Shown piece after piece: positions 11,117-22,835 of a DNA stretch of 64,000 nucleotides. The stretch covers positions 930,001 to 994,000 of the forward strand of contig NC_003280.10 in the NCBI RefSeq assembly GCF_000002985.6, given 5' to 3'. Source of the DNA: Caenorhabditis elegans. Its lineage: Eukaryota; Nematoda; Chromadorea; Rhabditida; Rhabditidae. Below the pieces are notes generated by a model. The model was not told where the DNA came from. It ran no database searches and saw only the letters and a program-made list of their open reading frames with translations. The first letter of the stretch is position 1. Every line of letters starts with the position of its first letter. The translations under genes were made by a program, and so were the position numbers.

Positions 11117-13108
11117 ATGGACTCAAAACCAATAAGCTTTTTGAGCTTGAAATGTATCACTCGATATATGACGTCACATAAAAGGTTTGAGTTTTATTTT
11201 TTTTTTTTAATTTAATTTTTTTTAAATTTTTTGATTGAAAAACTTTGTCACAGACTTGTTCAGAAAAATACAGTTTTTTTTTCAAGAAATAAAATTGGCG
11301 TAGGCGTAAACCTAGGCTTAGGCTTAAACTTAAGCTGAAACTTAGGCTTAGGCTTAAGCGTAGTTTCAGGCTCAGGCTAAGGCTAAGGCCCATTTTTTGA
11401 TTTAAAGTTTTGAATTTTTTGCTGTCTCACGCCAATTCAAAAACATGCAAAACAAAACTTCCCTCATTTTGCAAAATTGAATTTTTAACAAAATTTTGAA
11501 CTAGAGCTCAACTGTTCCAATACTTAGCGTTTTTGAACAAAAATTTCTTAAATCAATAAAAATTGTAATATTTTCCAGATTCTGCCTCTCATCGCGGAGC
11601 CCATCTTACCACACCACAGAGCTCTCACTTCCCCTGTATATAAAATTCATTAGTTGGGATTTCGACTGCTTCCAGGTCGACGACGTGGGATTTCGACCAA
11701 TTTTTTCCGCGAAAACTCCAAATTCTCCCTTCACTGTGGAAATCTTAAGATCCGGTATTAGCGGGATAGTATTTGATGAAAGAGAAACGAATACAACAGC
11801 TAACGATGGACGTATGAACTTTGCGATGGAATATATAATCGACAAGCTTCTGGGAGATCGGTGTGTTCCGATTACAGTGGAGACCCTTCAAATTTCAGTT
11901 GACAGAGTTCACTACATCTTTTCGAAGAACCTCAACATGATCTGCAAGAATCTAGACGTTTCCATCATCGAAACCGGCGTCACCCTGGATACAATTCTAC
12001 ATACCTCAAGTTACCCCCTAAAATCTCTAAGTCTTTCCAATACTTGGGCTTTTGCCCACCCGATTATCCTTACCGCCGAACTTCTGATCGTTCCAACTAG
12101 TGATCACTTCCACCGTATCACAAACGCCCGAGTTCATGCGATTTCCCTTTCTGGGGATTTTAAGCTGTTCATTTATGAATGGCTGGAGAATGGAAGGGAA
12201 ATTGGGACGGAGTTCACGATCGGAGGATTCCGTGGAAGAGATTATGCTAAGAAAATGGTCTGTGATATTAAAGAAGAGTTCGATGAAAGATTCCAGGTGG
12301 TTCGGAGGTGAGCTTTTGATTTGGAAAGCTACAAACTACAAACTACAAAAATCTGTAGTTCGTGTCTCAGTTAGCTGGAGTTTTTACAGTTTATAGTTTG
12401 TAGTTAGCAGTTTATTTGAGGCTACCGATGCACCATGTGCAGTCAGAATGAATTTTTACAGTTGGTTGAAGATTTTATAGTTAGTTTTATAGACTTTAGT
12501 TAGTAGTTAGTAGTGTGTAGTTTGCAGTGTGTAGTTTGTAGTTTGTAGTTTTTAATTTGTAGTTTGTAGTTTGTAGTTTGTAGTTTGTAATTTGTAGTTT
12601 TTAGTTTGTAGTTAGCAATGTATTTGAGGCCATTGATGCACTATGTGCATCCAAGTCATTCTGTTAGGATTTAGTTTTATAGGTTTTAGTTGGAAGTTAG
12701 TATTGTGTAATTAGTAATTTGTAGTTTGTAATGTGTAGTGTGTAGTTTGTATTTTGTAGTTTGTAGTTAGCAGTGCATTTGAAGCCATCGATGCACCATG
12801 TGCATCTTTACAGTGGTTACTTTGTAGGTTTTAGTTTTATAGGATTTAGTTAGTAATTAGTAGTATGTAATTTGTAGTTTGTAGTTTATAGTTTATAGTT
12901 TGTAGTTTATAGTTTGTAGTTTGTAGTTTGTAGTTTGTAGTTTGTAGTTTGTAGTTTATAGCTTGTAGCTTAAAGCTAATTTTCCAGATCTCACTTCCCA
13001 TTGAGCATTGCGATCAAAATGAACGACTTCTCGGAAATCTACGTGTTCTACGATGACATAATGGAAAGATCCAAAGTTTATTTCAAAGTTCAACCGACAC
13101 AGTTTTAA
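11117..13108 (+). CDS. DUF3557-family protein, 305 aa
   Basis: Exons 11117..11184, 11579..12307 and 12988..13108 join in frame (918 nt). Exon 1 (MDSKPISFLSLKCITRY..) is diverged and lacks LDPNLR. Exon 2 has a degenerate N-terminal block, YIIDKLLGDRCVPITVETL, PLKSLSL, NARVHAISL and WLENGREIGTEFTIGGF. Exon 3 gives SIAIKMNDFSEIYVFYDD...VYFKVQPTQF. The second intron is 680 bp of TAGTTTG repeats. It belongs to the same subgroup as the 1184 and 7440 copies. Intact by structure; the unusual N-terminus makes the exon 1 assignment less sure than the rest. Confidence 0.72.
11285..11395. repeat. Interstitial degenerate TTAGGC block
   Basis: Repeats of TTAGGC, CTTAAGC and TAGGCG in the first intron of the surrounding gene. 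TTAGGC is the nematode telomere repeat. Similar blocks occur at about 32212-32350 and 61805-61865. Confidence 0.8.
12320..12975. repeat. Expanded (TAGTTTG)n array in a DUF3557 intron
   Basis: Most of the intron consists of TAGTTTG and one-base variants, interrupted by three copies of a longer spacer around GCACCATGTGCA / GCACTATGTGCA (about 12430, 12640, 12795). This indicates a higher-order unit of roughly 150-200 bp. Confidence 0.85.
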
Positions 13109-13376
13109 TGGTTGTTTTTTTTTCGTTCCTTGCTTTTATTGTTGAATAAATTTCCTTAAATCTTGAAGACAAAGCTTGCTTTTGAAATCCCCTATAAATC
13201 AGAAAGTTTACGACAATTCTACAAACTTTGCACTTTCAAATGCCATTTCCTATTCAAAACGGGAAATTATCCGTATCTCACAAAGATCGGGTCTCAAGCT
13301 AAACACTTTTTCTACCTATTCGCCCTTTTTATCGGATCTCGCGCACCTTTGCAAGGACTTCATTTCTACACACCTC

Positions 13377-13500
13377 ATGTCTAGCCGCCCTGTATTCCTA
13401 CTAGTTGCTGTTGTAACTTTTATCATTTACCTAGTTACTCCCACAACTCTTTTTAATTTATTTTATGGAGAATTTGGTAAGTTTCAGCAAAATTCTCAAA
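13377..13500 (+). pseudogene. Exon-1 relic of a second GT14 glycosyltransferase
   Basis: ATG at 13377 opens MSSRPVFLLVAVVTFIIYLV, then TPTTLFNLFYGEF and a GTAAGT donor. This matches exon 1 of the enzyme at 8849 (TFIIYLGRPTTLFNLFHGEF), including the splice position. No further glycosyltransferase exons follow, so the copy was cut after its membrane anchor. Confidence 0.75.
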
Positions 13501-13633
13501 ATTCTTGCCTCCGGAAAAAATAAGCTTTAGACCCTAATTCGTCAAATGCATTGTGAAGCATTTCGATCCTATGTTGAGGTAAGTTATAGGTTTCTGGGTT
13601 TCTTTTTCTCACTCAAATTTATTCTAAATTCCA

Positions 13634-13773
13634 GATTCCAACTCTCCGCCGTTTCCCCTTCCAACCAAGCTCTTAGAAAATCGACACCAACGCACTTCGA
13701 GTATCTGAAAATAACAGATAACATGATACAAGTGAACCAGCTCACTTTTCGACGTGTTTTAGGGATACTGTAG
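13634..13773 (+). pseudogene. DUF3557 exon-2 fragment
   Basis: After an ATTCCAG acceptor the frame reads FQLSAVSPSNQALRKSTPTH, then FEYLKITDNMIQVNQLTF, and stops. This is the N-terminal exon-2 block only, closest to the gene at 44303 (KSTPSYIHYLKITDNSVTVN). It lies directly downstream of the glycosyltransferase exon-1 relic. Confidence 0.7.
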
Positions 13774-14065
13774 GAGTATTGTAGAAGTACTATAGGAGCA
13801 CCAAGCTGTAAGCCCAAAACCAGACTAATGACTAAATCTTGCAACATAGGGTCAATTCTTCATATTAGTTGCTTCCGCCAGCATCAAACTTCACATTTCT
13901 TTAAAAGAATCGTTATCAAAAACTGGGTTTCAGTTTGATTTCCAGCATCACACAAGTTCATAGATGTCATCCTTATCAGCAACCTATTGAGGGTGGTTAA
14001 GAGGCTTATCACCTCTTCAAAAATGTGCTTAAAAGTAATTTGCCGGTTCAAAAAGGAATCGCAAA

Positions 14066-16128
14066 ATGAAAATTTTCATAATATGTCTACTGCATATATA
14101 TGCTACATTTTCTGTCTCCCAAATTACCTCAAGAGCTCCTTACAACACTCAAACTCCCAGCTATTCTGGTTGCCCTGATGGGTTTATTGTACTTAATGGG
14201 TACACATGTATCCAGGTTAGTAGCCCTACTTTTTTATGTATTGTAACTGAAATTTTAGGTGAGCACCACTAAGAAGCTTTTTATGGATGCACTCTCCGAT
14301 TGTCAAAGTTTTCCCGGTGGAAATTTAGTCTCAATTCATAATTCTATTGTAAGTTGGGCTGTTTTTTCGGCATCTCAATATAATTTAAATAATTTTCAGG
14401 ACAACAAAGCACTAGCCTTTTCGGTAACCTCATCGGATCCCAAATGGATCGGCCTGATCTGCACTGAGACTAGCAGCCCCTGCAACTGGACGGATTATAG
14501 TTCCGACACCTCCAGCTATAGCAATTTTGTCGCTGGTAAGAGCTGAAAGAGCTGAAAGCAAAGAACTTCTGAATTTTTATTCCAGGAAACCCAAATTTGG
14601 ATGTCGGAAATTACGTGTACATGCTGGTATCAGGAAGTTCAGCTGGAAGATGGGTATCTGCAGATCAATACACACAGTTGAAGTATATTTGTGAAGTTCC
14701 ATTTCACGGTAAGACCTAGGAACCTAGAGAAAACCTAGAGAGGTATAGGTATGAGTTACAGTGACTAGCACCTCTGGCACCCCCACCAGAGCACCTACAC
14801 CTACGCCAAATGGTTCAGTACCTTGTCCTGAGGGGTTTTGGAGCTACAAGGACAACACTTGTCTCAAGGTGAGTTTCCTAGAGAGTTTTGAAGATTTCTT
14901 GAATTTCAAACAAGTTTCAGTTATTCAATACGCCGATGCTCTACCAAGATGCAAGTTATGTGTGCGGAAATTTTAGTAAAGGAAGCAACATGGTTTCAGT
15001 TCTAGAAGCACAAGTGAGCTTTTTGTGGGCCTGAGTTTTTTTTTTAGATTTTGTCTATTTTAGGACGATTTCACTCTCAAGCTCATTTCCGGCCTTAACA
15101 ACCTGACTCGGCCCATTTGGCTTGGCTTATCCTGTCAATATCCGTCAGCTTCCTCATGCTCCTGGACTGATGGCTCTGGAACAACTAGCAACTATAACAA
15201 CTTTGCACCTGGCAATCCAAATACCGATGTAGGAACTCGTGCTTACATGTTGACATCCGGAAATTCCGCCGGGAAGTGGATATCCTCAGATGGAGATTAT
15301 TCCTACTACAGCTTTTTTTGTGAGGTGCCCAGGGCAGGTAAGACCCGCAATATGTCAGCTGCTATTACCCTGAGAATTTCAGATTCCTGTGAGCATACGT
15401 ACAATGGCTTCTGCTACTCAGTCAACACAAATCTACTAGATGAGCCTGATGCCCGACAAGTCTGCCAAAGAGTTTCAGGAGACTTGGTGTCAATTCACTC
15501 TCAGGCTGAAAACCTCTTCCTTCAGTCCTTGGTAAATTCCACAGGAGTAGCAGAGTATAGGATCGGAGCAGCAACTGATGGAGTCGGGAAGTATTGGGTC
15601 GACGGGAGCACGTTTGATTATTCCAACTTTGGATATTTCAACCCAAACCTAGGAAAATGTTCAAGCCTGGCAATGAGTGGGAGTGTGATTCCAAAGGGGC
15701 AATGGTTGAGCACCAACTGTAATAATAAAATTCCATTCATCTGCAAGCATCCACAGAATCTGCCCACGCCGACACCAACTGCTTTAGGACAGTGTAATGG
15801 AACTCAGTTCTTGACTGGAAATGGATCGTTCTACTCTCCCGGCTACCCCGATCAAGCCTCCGGCTACCCAACTCCATGCACCTACATAATAACTGAATCT
15901 CAAGGCTCGATCGCTCAATTGCAATTCGAAGTTCTTCACCTTTTCTGGGGTCAGAATATGCAGCTCTTCTCTGGAATCGATGAAACTCAGCCATTTGCCA
16001 TAGTTGACATTTATAGCAATAAGATCTATAACTCTACTACAAATGTGTTAAAAGTGGTGTTCCACTGCATCACAAGTAACTACGCAACTTATTCATGGGC
16101 AGCTAATTATGGAACTAATATTTCTTAA
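14066..16128 (+). CDS. Secreted C-type lectin with CUB domain (clec family), 572 aa
   Basis: Eight exons (14066..14215, 14259..14348, 14400..14535, 14586..14708, 14762..14868, 14921..15013, 15064..15337, 15383..16128; 1719 nt in frame). A signal peptide (about residues 1-19, MKIFIICLLHIYATFSVS) is followed by two short C-type-lectin-like units, each with CP.GF...TC, WIGL.C, CSW/CNW.D, NFA/VAGNPN..VG and a final C, separated by a TPTRAPTPTP linker. A third, complete CTLD follows (CEHTYNGFCYSV to KIPFICKHP). A Thr/Pro linker leads to a CUB domain (CNGTQFLTGNGSFYSPGYP onward). The usual EPN/QPD sugar-binding triplet is not seen, so calcium-dependent sugar binding is doubtful. Probably an extracellular or intestinal immune-type lectin. 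Confidence 0.87.
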
Positions 16129-16559
16129 CCGTTACGAAAATGAATGATCATTCAAGTTTTACCTTATCTATGTATATAATAGAAGTTTTAGGCAAAACAT
16201 TCCAGAACAACAAAGTAGTAGAACCGCTACAGTAACCCTACAGTAGGGCTCCCTCGAGGTCGCCGCATGTATCCGAATGTATAATGCGGCGTGGAGCCCC
16301 GAATGTGGCAGCCTCTCCAAATAACTACATTTTCGCAGTACGTTGCGCACACACCAATCTACTCATTTTACGCCAAGCTGCTGAACCCCGAACGTGTCGG
16401 CCGCTCCAAATATATTTTTTGCACTTCACTCAGCTGGGAGCTCTACGCTACAGTAACCATATTCACAAGATACATTCCACTGCAAAAAAATAAAACGTTT
16501 AATATCAAAACTATAAAAAATTTACGACAATTTACAATAATTTTACAATACGACGAAAT
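16129..16559. other. Intergenic repeat-rich spacer
   Basis: Holds the lectin 3' UTR and copies of common worm interspersed repeats (CTACAGTAACC near 16230 and 16450; GTCGGCCGCTCCAAATATAT near 16397). The convergent gene's stop follows at 16560. No gene is supported. Confidence 0.5.
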
Positions 16560-18181
16560 TCACAATTTCCTCCGAACTGTGATCTTCAAACTCCAGTCGT
16601 TTCCGTCTTGTGCTTCTTCCTTCTCGTCAAAGATGTGAATTTCCGAAAATGCGTTGATAGGGATGAGAACACTACGTCCGAGTTGAGAGCTTCTGAAACA
16701 AAATTATTTTTTGACATACATATCTTCTGTACTTGCATTTTAATAAATGCAGTACAGTACCCTTCTACAGTAACCCAACTTACGTTTTATGTCCTGCATA
16801 CTTTGCGCCAGGCAGCTTCCGGATATCCTTGAAACACACTAGCGCTGTAACCTCGGTCAGTGAAAAATTCCAAATCGTCCCGACTTCCTTCCCATGTCTC
16901 AACCAATTCGCAATAAGGTCCAAAGCTTCTCGTGGGAAGATGGTCGACTTTTCCAGCTCTACTCGAACATTGGTGAATGCTGATCTGGCTCGGAACAGGT
17001 TTTCATTTGGGTTCTTGAAGATCAGGAGTGGGGAGGTTTGGAGTATAGGATTTTCGATGTTGAAGTCATTGTTCAGTTTGATGGATTGCAGGCTGGATCC
17101 TTCTAGCAGTGGTTGAAAGGAAATTGCGATTTTATCCACACCGGAGCCCAGGATTTCCAAATGGGTCACCTTCAAGTTGAGGCTTGCTGGAACTCTAAGG
17201 ATCCCTTTATTCTCGATTGAAAGCTTTTTCACTTGGATAGCATCCCGTCTTCCACTGAACAACTTGAAAATCAGGTATTTGAAAGCCTGGTGAAGCTTCA
17301 TGTTGTAGGAGAGCTTTTCATCGCGGAAGGTGATCAGTTTATTTTTGTTCACAAAATCAATATCCCAAATTGGCGCAGGAACACCCACTCTGCGAGACAG
17401 AAATAGACTCTTGATAATTCCGACGTAACATTTACGGTTCACTAGCTCCGATTTTTCCGTCGTCATTTTAAGTTCCTTCTTAAGTGCCTCCCCGATCAGA
17501 GCGTTTTTCTTTTCCCAGTCATCTGTCAGCATTCTTAGCTCGTATTCCATTCTGAGTATCCGCTTCTCTCCTTCTTCCAGACTTCGGTTATCCACTACAA
17601 CATCTCGTTGCTCATCTATCACCTCACCAAGATCCATAGATCCAACTTCATCGAGATCGTACGGGCTTGAGAAGTAATTGCAGACCACTGCTAGAGAATA
17701 GTCTGTGTTGTTGATCTTCACACGACACTGATCCAGTTCCAAGTGACCGATTTTCAATGGGATTGATTTTTCAGCTTTTCGGATTGATGGGCATCTTTGG
17801 GAAAGTTGGATTCTGAAAAAAAAAACATTGAGTGGAGTGCAAGCCCACTTTGACACCTCATAACTCGGTTACTTTTGACGATATCAAAAAATTTTCAACT
17901 ACAAAACTAAAGAGAAATAGATGAGAAACATTTTGTCAGTCAAAATTTTTTTGATAAAACCAACGAGAACAGATATATCAGCCCTCAAAGTTGAAAAATA
18001 TGAATGGTAATTTATGACCCAAAAACTTCTATTTTCTGTTCAATTGAGAGTAAAACTTGGGTATTTTGTATTAAAATATATCAATTTAACTAAAGGAAAA
18101 TAAAACATACCTCGAATTAACCTCCATATGCTTGATGACACATTTGAGACTTGGATAGGTGAGCGGCAATGAGTACGCCAT
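16560..18181 (-). CDS. DUF3557-family protein, long-linker type, 410 aa
   Basis: Minus-strand exons 18181..18111, 17812..16784 and 16692..16560 (1233 nt) join in frame. Exon 1 is MAYSLPLTYPSLKCVIKHME. Exon 2 starts IQLSQRCPSIRKAEKSIPLK and has a YDLDEVGSMDLGEVIDEQ linker and a charged, probably coiled-coil stretch (EEGEKRILRMEYELRMLTDD). It then has KLHQAFKYLIFKLFSGRRDA, LRVPASLNLKVTHLEILG, FTNVRVELE and WLRHGKEVGTIWNFS. Exon 3 ends VLIPINAFSEIHIF..WSLKITVRRKL. This full architecture is what I regard as the family norm. Confidence 0.83.
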
Positions 18182-18489
18182 TATTTTCTAGCTGGAAATT
18201 GGATTTAAAAATAATATCTTAAAATGGAAACAGACAAAAAACGAAAGTAGTATAGAAAAAATAAAAAAGTACAGAGCGAAAACTAATAAGAGAATGACTG
18301 TTGGTGGGGCAATGCTAAACGCTGTGGCACAATTTATTGATTGGAATACTCGAGCGTTTTGCCACGTCATCTTTAGAAGATCAAAAAAAACCTATCAAAA
18401 ATTGGTAGATCAAAAAATTTCAAAAATATTTCAATTGGCAAACGATTTATTATGAGGAAATTGAGAATTTATTAATTTTTCACATCAGG

Positions 18490-20449
18490 CTTGCGAACAG
18501 TAATAACCAAATTCCATGTTCCAATAGTTTCCTTATTCCTCTAATAGAAGACGTAGACTTCTGCACTCGAGTCGATAGGGAAGATGACGTAGGATTTCTT
18601 GTGGCTGGAAATTAAAATTTTCAGCATTTAGCATGTTGTACTGACATTTTTTACACAGTTTTTATTGTTCTGAAAGTTAGTCAGGCCTCATCAGCTGAAC
18701 TGTAGTCTGATCTTAGTTAAACTTCGGGCAGGATTTGATCAGACCTAGGCCTGACTTAGGAACATGTTTAGGATGAGCCTTGTCCAACATATATAATGTT
18801 CGAAAATCAAATAACTTACCTTACTCTTCTCGCTTTAGGATCCTTCTTCAACTCCTTAATCATCTCCTTCACCTCACTCTTCGTGTCAAATTGCAGCGAA
18901 TGACGTGACCCAACAGGCGGCGTATGTGCCAACAATATTCCCACAAGCCTAATCCAATACCTTATATCAAACCTATCTCCATTATAAATATGAACATTTG
19001 GAAAAGAGCTGATAGTTTTAGCTATATTTAGACAATTTGAATATGGCCTCTGTATGACAATCAACCGCCGAGCGGAATGAATATCCGGGTGCTGAAACTC
19101 TGAGTCGTCCAAACTTGAAGGGTTGAGGATATTTCGGACTACTTCAATATATAGATCAAAGCTGTCATAGCAACTTGCTAGAGACAGGTTTCGAACTTTA
19201 AAGTTCAACCATATTGGGAGATCCATAAACCGTGGTCAGCTCGACTTGTTGATTCGCGAGCTTCAATAGTTTTTCGAATTCTAGGTCAATATTCTCATCA
19301 AGTCTTCCATTGTGAATAAGGAGCTCAGAAGATTGAATGACGTTATCGTCTATAGAAATCGAGCCATTGAGCTCCAGGGATTTGAATGGAATGCTTTTGG
19401 GATCAAGGAGTACTCGGAACTTGCTCCAAAACGATTCCGCCTTCTGATCCAATAATTCCAAGTTCCGGCTGCAAATTGTTAGGCTCCTTGGCAAGCAGAG
19501 CACTCCAGACTCGGAACAAACTTCCAATGTCGCGAATAGCATGGAGCAGGATCTCCATTATTCACGACTTAATAATTATTCTATAATTATTGTATAATTA
19601 TGTACTCTACAATGGACGCTAACAACACCGAGCATTTCTATCACCATCGCTCAAGGAACAACCAACAGTCAGTGCTAACAAAGAACAACCACGTGAACCA
19701 TTTGCGACGTGAACCCCGGATGGATGCATACAAGGAACAAGATAATCTAACAACAACAACATTCACGCCATGAACTTGCCACGCCAATACGAACAACTCA
19801 ACCTTGGACACGTGGACCATATTGCCAACCTTGGAGGGACTTCCCGAATCAGTTCTTACTTTATGTTCTTGCGTTACTTGTCTATTAGTGTTACTAGTTG
19901 TCTATAATAAATCCTTGTAGAGTCACCAAGTGTACTGTTAGTTTAACTTATACAAAATACCACTGAACGCACTGCGAAACATCCAACTTTTGAACTTTAA
20001 GCTGATTCCCTCCAAACAACCTTTCAACTAGGTACTTCATTGCTTCATGTAGCTTTTTGGTATAGGCTACCCTCTCCTGGAGGAAGGGCTTATTTCGCGT
20101 GAGCCTTATGTGATATTCGGTCTCTGGGATCACAATCGGAACCCAATCTTGCAGGTAATTTTGAGCACGTTTCCCTGCATGGTGGTGGACGGTTGTCAGG
20201 GTTTATGTCAGGGTTTATGACCAGGTGCTTGATGTGGAGAGGAATGGATTTTTCAGTGTGGCAGAGGCTTGGGCAACAGGCTGAGAGACGGCATCTGGAA
20301 ATATTTGTTTTGTTTTTCAGCGGCTGACACTTCAAGGGTCATCTCGAAAGTTAAACCAGTGAATTGTCGGCTGCTCTAACTCACCTCACATTACGCTCCA
20401 AATGCTCTATAACGTACTTCCAACTGGCAGAAGACATGGATGGTGACAT
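18490..20449 (-). pseudogene. DUF3557 pseudogene, interrupted and frameshifted
   Basis: Exon 1 (20449..20385, MSPSMSSASWKYVIEHLERN..) and the start of exon 2 (RLSACCPSLCHTEKSIPLHI) are recognisable. The frame breaks near 20130, where IPETEYHIRLTRNKPF and KLHEAMKYLVERLFGGNQLK continue in another frame. At about 19950 coding sequence stops at KLDVSQC and resumes near 19530 (LEVCSESGVLCLPRSL). After about 19200 a second, partly overlapping domain fragment begins (WLNFKVRNLSLASC). The last exon carries an in-frame TAG at 18541-18543 (…AEVYVFY stop). Several independent lesions make this a dead copy. Confidence 0.78.
19545..19950. mobile_element. About 400 bp insertion in the DUF3557 pseudogene (possible solo LTR)
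   Basis: Unrelated sequence separates two contiguous parts of the pseudogene's exon 2. It has TGTA..TACA-like ends, an internal CTATAATAAATCC polyadenylation-type signal, and base composition unlike the host exon. I do not see a clear target-site duplication, so the solo-LTR reading is tentative. Confidence 0.35.
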
Positions 20450-20629
20450 GCTAGAATAAGGGCCAAAGCTTGCAACAAAAGTGCACTTGCTCCAAAATCA
20501 ATAGTGCAGAGTTGTCTCCGTTTCCACCCATGTAGACGTCCCCTCTTGAAGCACGTGAGCTACGCCAGGCATGTGGGAATGTGCTCCCCTTAGCCCTTTT
20601 GCTATTGCGAAATTTCTATAAATAAGGTG

Positions 20630-20795
20630 TCAGAATGTCCCATTTAGTTGTGATCTACGAAAAATGCGGGAATTTAGACGCATACTTCTCAACTGATTTC
20701 GCTTGGTTAAAAACGTGCTGACGTCTCATTTTTTGGGAAAAAATCCCGCATTTTTTGTAGATCAAACCGTTATGGGACAACCTGACACCACTTCC
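20630..20795. mobile_element. Palindromic MITE (GGTGTCAGAATGTCCCAT termini), copy 1
   Basis: Starts GGTGTCAGAATGTCCCAT and ends ATGGGACAACCTGACACC, with inner arms GATCTACGAAAAATGCGGGA / TCCCGCATTTTTTGTAGATC. Copies occur at 23362-23535 and partially at 55776-55852. No coding capacity. Confidence 0.8.
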
Positions 20796-20949
20796 AATAT
20801 ACTGAGTTCAGCGGTAGAGCTTTGAATTATCTGTCGAAGCAAACTAGCAAAGTTTATTTTCAAAAAATTCGAGGTAGTTTGGGAAATAAATAAGAAAAAA
20901 AATAAATACTAGCTTTACATAAAATTTACATACTAAATGAGACAAAAAA

Positions 20950-22835
20950 TCAATAGTCAATAATTTCCGGCTTCTGAACTGTCATGGAAAATACCCAATG
21001 AAATCGGAGATTCGGATCCAGTTCGCAGTGAATACTGACTTCATTTTTCGATGAGGAGTACTTCATCGGGATATTAAAGGTGATCGGAAACTCGGTTGCT
21101 CTGAAAAAACGGGAGTAATTTTTTGAGAGCACCTATCGGGAATTAGACTAAAATATAGCTTACGAGTAGCTGAATTCAGACAAAAAATATCTATACAGGT
21201 GCCTGAGTGCCTGAGGTAATCTTAAGTGGTCTAGAATCCTAACAGTAAAATGTTTACGAAAATTGCACAAAATTAGTAGAAACATCGTATAGGTTATCTT
21301 GGAGTTTCAGAGAGTTCAAAAAATTAAATGAATACCTACAATTGTCATTGGTAAGTCTAAGAGTGCCTAACAAGGTTCCCACTTACCCATAAAAAACCTC
21401 TGCATCATCCCAGTACAAGTCCTTGATCTTCTTCACAAGCCCTCTAGCGCCAGCCTCACGATAAACAAAAAATCTGTAGCAACTGCCCAGGGGCTTCCCA
21501 ACTTCCAGCAGGTACTTCAAAAGACTCATAAAAGTGAGCTCTTGCCTCATCAAATTTCAGCACTACTTCTTGATTCTTGAATTTCTTTATTTCTTGGAAT
21601 TCAACGTCAAAATTCACATCAAGAATCTCACTGAGAAGAAGCTTCTTGGAAGTTTCTATGACGTCACTTTCAAGTGGAAGTGGACCGTGGAGTTCCAGCG
21701 ATGCCAATGGCAAGCTTTTCAGGTTCATTAGTGGACGAATACTTTTTAGTAGATACTCGTGGTCTTCATCAAAGAGTTCTAGATTCCGAGTGAAAATCGT
21801 CATATTGTTTGGCAAGCGGAGCACTCCGGGATTTGAGCCAATTTCCAGTTTTTGAATTCTAAGGTGTTTCCCGCCAAATAGCTTTTCCGCTAGATACTTC
21901 ATTATTTCATGCAACTTCTTAGTATATGCTACCCTCTCAATGAGCTTTTCCTGTAGCTTTCTGCCCATGCCTTTGCCTTTGCTTAGTGGCTCAAAAATGC
22001 CTAGGCGAGCTTGAGTGAACGTAACGTGCCAGTTTGCACTTGGAATCACACTTTCCAACTCTTGATTCGAATTCCGAACGAGTTGTCCCAAATGGTTGGG
22101 AAATCGTACTTCAGTTGGTTCAACGTCTGTTTCAACCATATCGGCCATGAACGCAAAGAGACGAAAATTCTCACGAATAGCTGCCACTTCGAATGGCCTA
22201 TTGGCTGCTTTCTCCTCCTCGGTAAGTTCGTGACGTCTTCCATCAATTAAGATCTCATCGTCAGAAGCTGGTCTTATTTTTCCGAGATCCTTCTCGCCAT
22301 GCTGATCAATATCATATGAAGTTGGCTCATTGTCTGGTCCCTTTTGACCAATAGCTAGTTGAAGTCTTGTTTTGTTGATTTGAATTGTATGAGGTGTAAT
22401 TCTGAGGTGCTTGATGTGAAGGGGAACTGATTTTTCGGCAGCGCGGAGGGATGGACAGTAAGCGACAGGCGGAATCTGAAAGTGAAACATTTAGTAGGAT
22501 TAGGCTTGCAAACGTAAGTCTCCGGGGGCTGAAGCCCTTTTATCAGAGTTGAATCAATTAGCTAGCCCCAACCCCGTAGTGAAATACCCAGTGCGATAGG
22601 TAGTTGTTTGGCAGCGGCCGACACTTTCGGGGTTCCGCAAGGCAGAGGTCATTGATGGGTAGTGGCGTGAAGCCGGCGGAACCCCCGAAAATATCGGCCG
22701 CTGTTTAACAACTATCTATTGCACTGGTTCAAAAACATGAAATATCCAAAAAAAGCACTACCTCAAATCCGGCTTCATATACTGAATAACATGCCGTGTA
22801 CTGTCATAGGATATTTGCTCGGGTGCTGCTGCCAT
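20950..22835 (-). pseudogene. DUF3557 gene with two frame disruptions
   Basis: Minus-strand exon 1 (22835..22762, MAAAPEQISYDSTRHVIQYM..), exon 2 (22475..21387) and exon 3 (21100..20950, ..FPITFNIPMKY to VFSMTVQKPEIIDY) have correct splice sites. Exon 2 begins FRLSL in the spliced frame, but CPSLRAAEKSVPLHIKHL lies one frame away, implying a 1 nt deletion near 22462. That frame stays open for over 300 codons (YDIDQHGEKDLGKI, KLHEIMKYLAEKLFGGK, LRLPNNMTIFTRNLEL) until about 21535. There LLKYLLEVGKPLGSCYRFF resumes in the frame that joins exon 3. It could be a young pseudogene or a segregating damaged allele. Confidence 0.72.
22598..22717. mobile_element. Short palindromic element (GATAGGTAGTTGTTTGGCAG termini)
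   Basis: Arms of about 40 bp (CAGCGGCCGACACTTTCGGG.. and ..CCCGAAAATATCGGCCGCTG, with AGTTGTTTGG / TTAACAACT outside) flank a short loop. A hairpin MITE in the first intron of the minus-strand DUF3557 gene. Confidence 0.7.

Noticed and set aside
10834-11181. A 115-codon open frame crossing the CA microsatellite
   Set aside because: Its length comes from the repeat reading THTHTH; it overlaps the real exon 1 at 11117 in another frame and has no family motif.
11157-11393. Minus-strand open frame rich in LSLSLS
   Set aside because: It is the translation of the degenerate TTAGGC block and poly-T, not a gene.
12320-12975. A CRISPR-like regular repeat array
   Set aside because: The units are 7-mers and variants in a eukaryotic intron; there are no unique spacers of constant length.
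15737-15994. Antisense open frame inside the lectin's last exon
   Set aside because: A shadow of the CUB-domain coding sequence, with no independent support.
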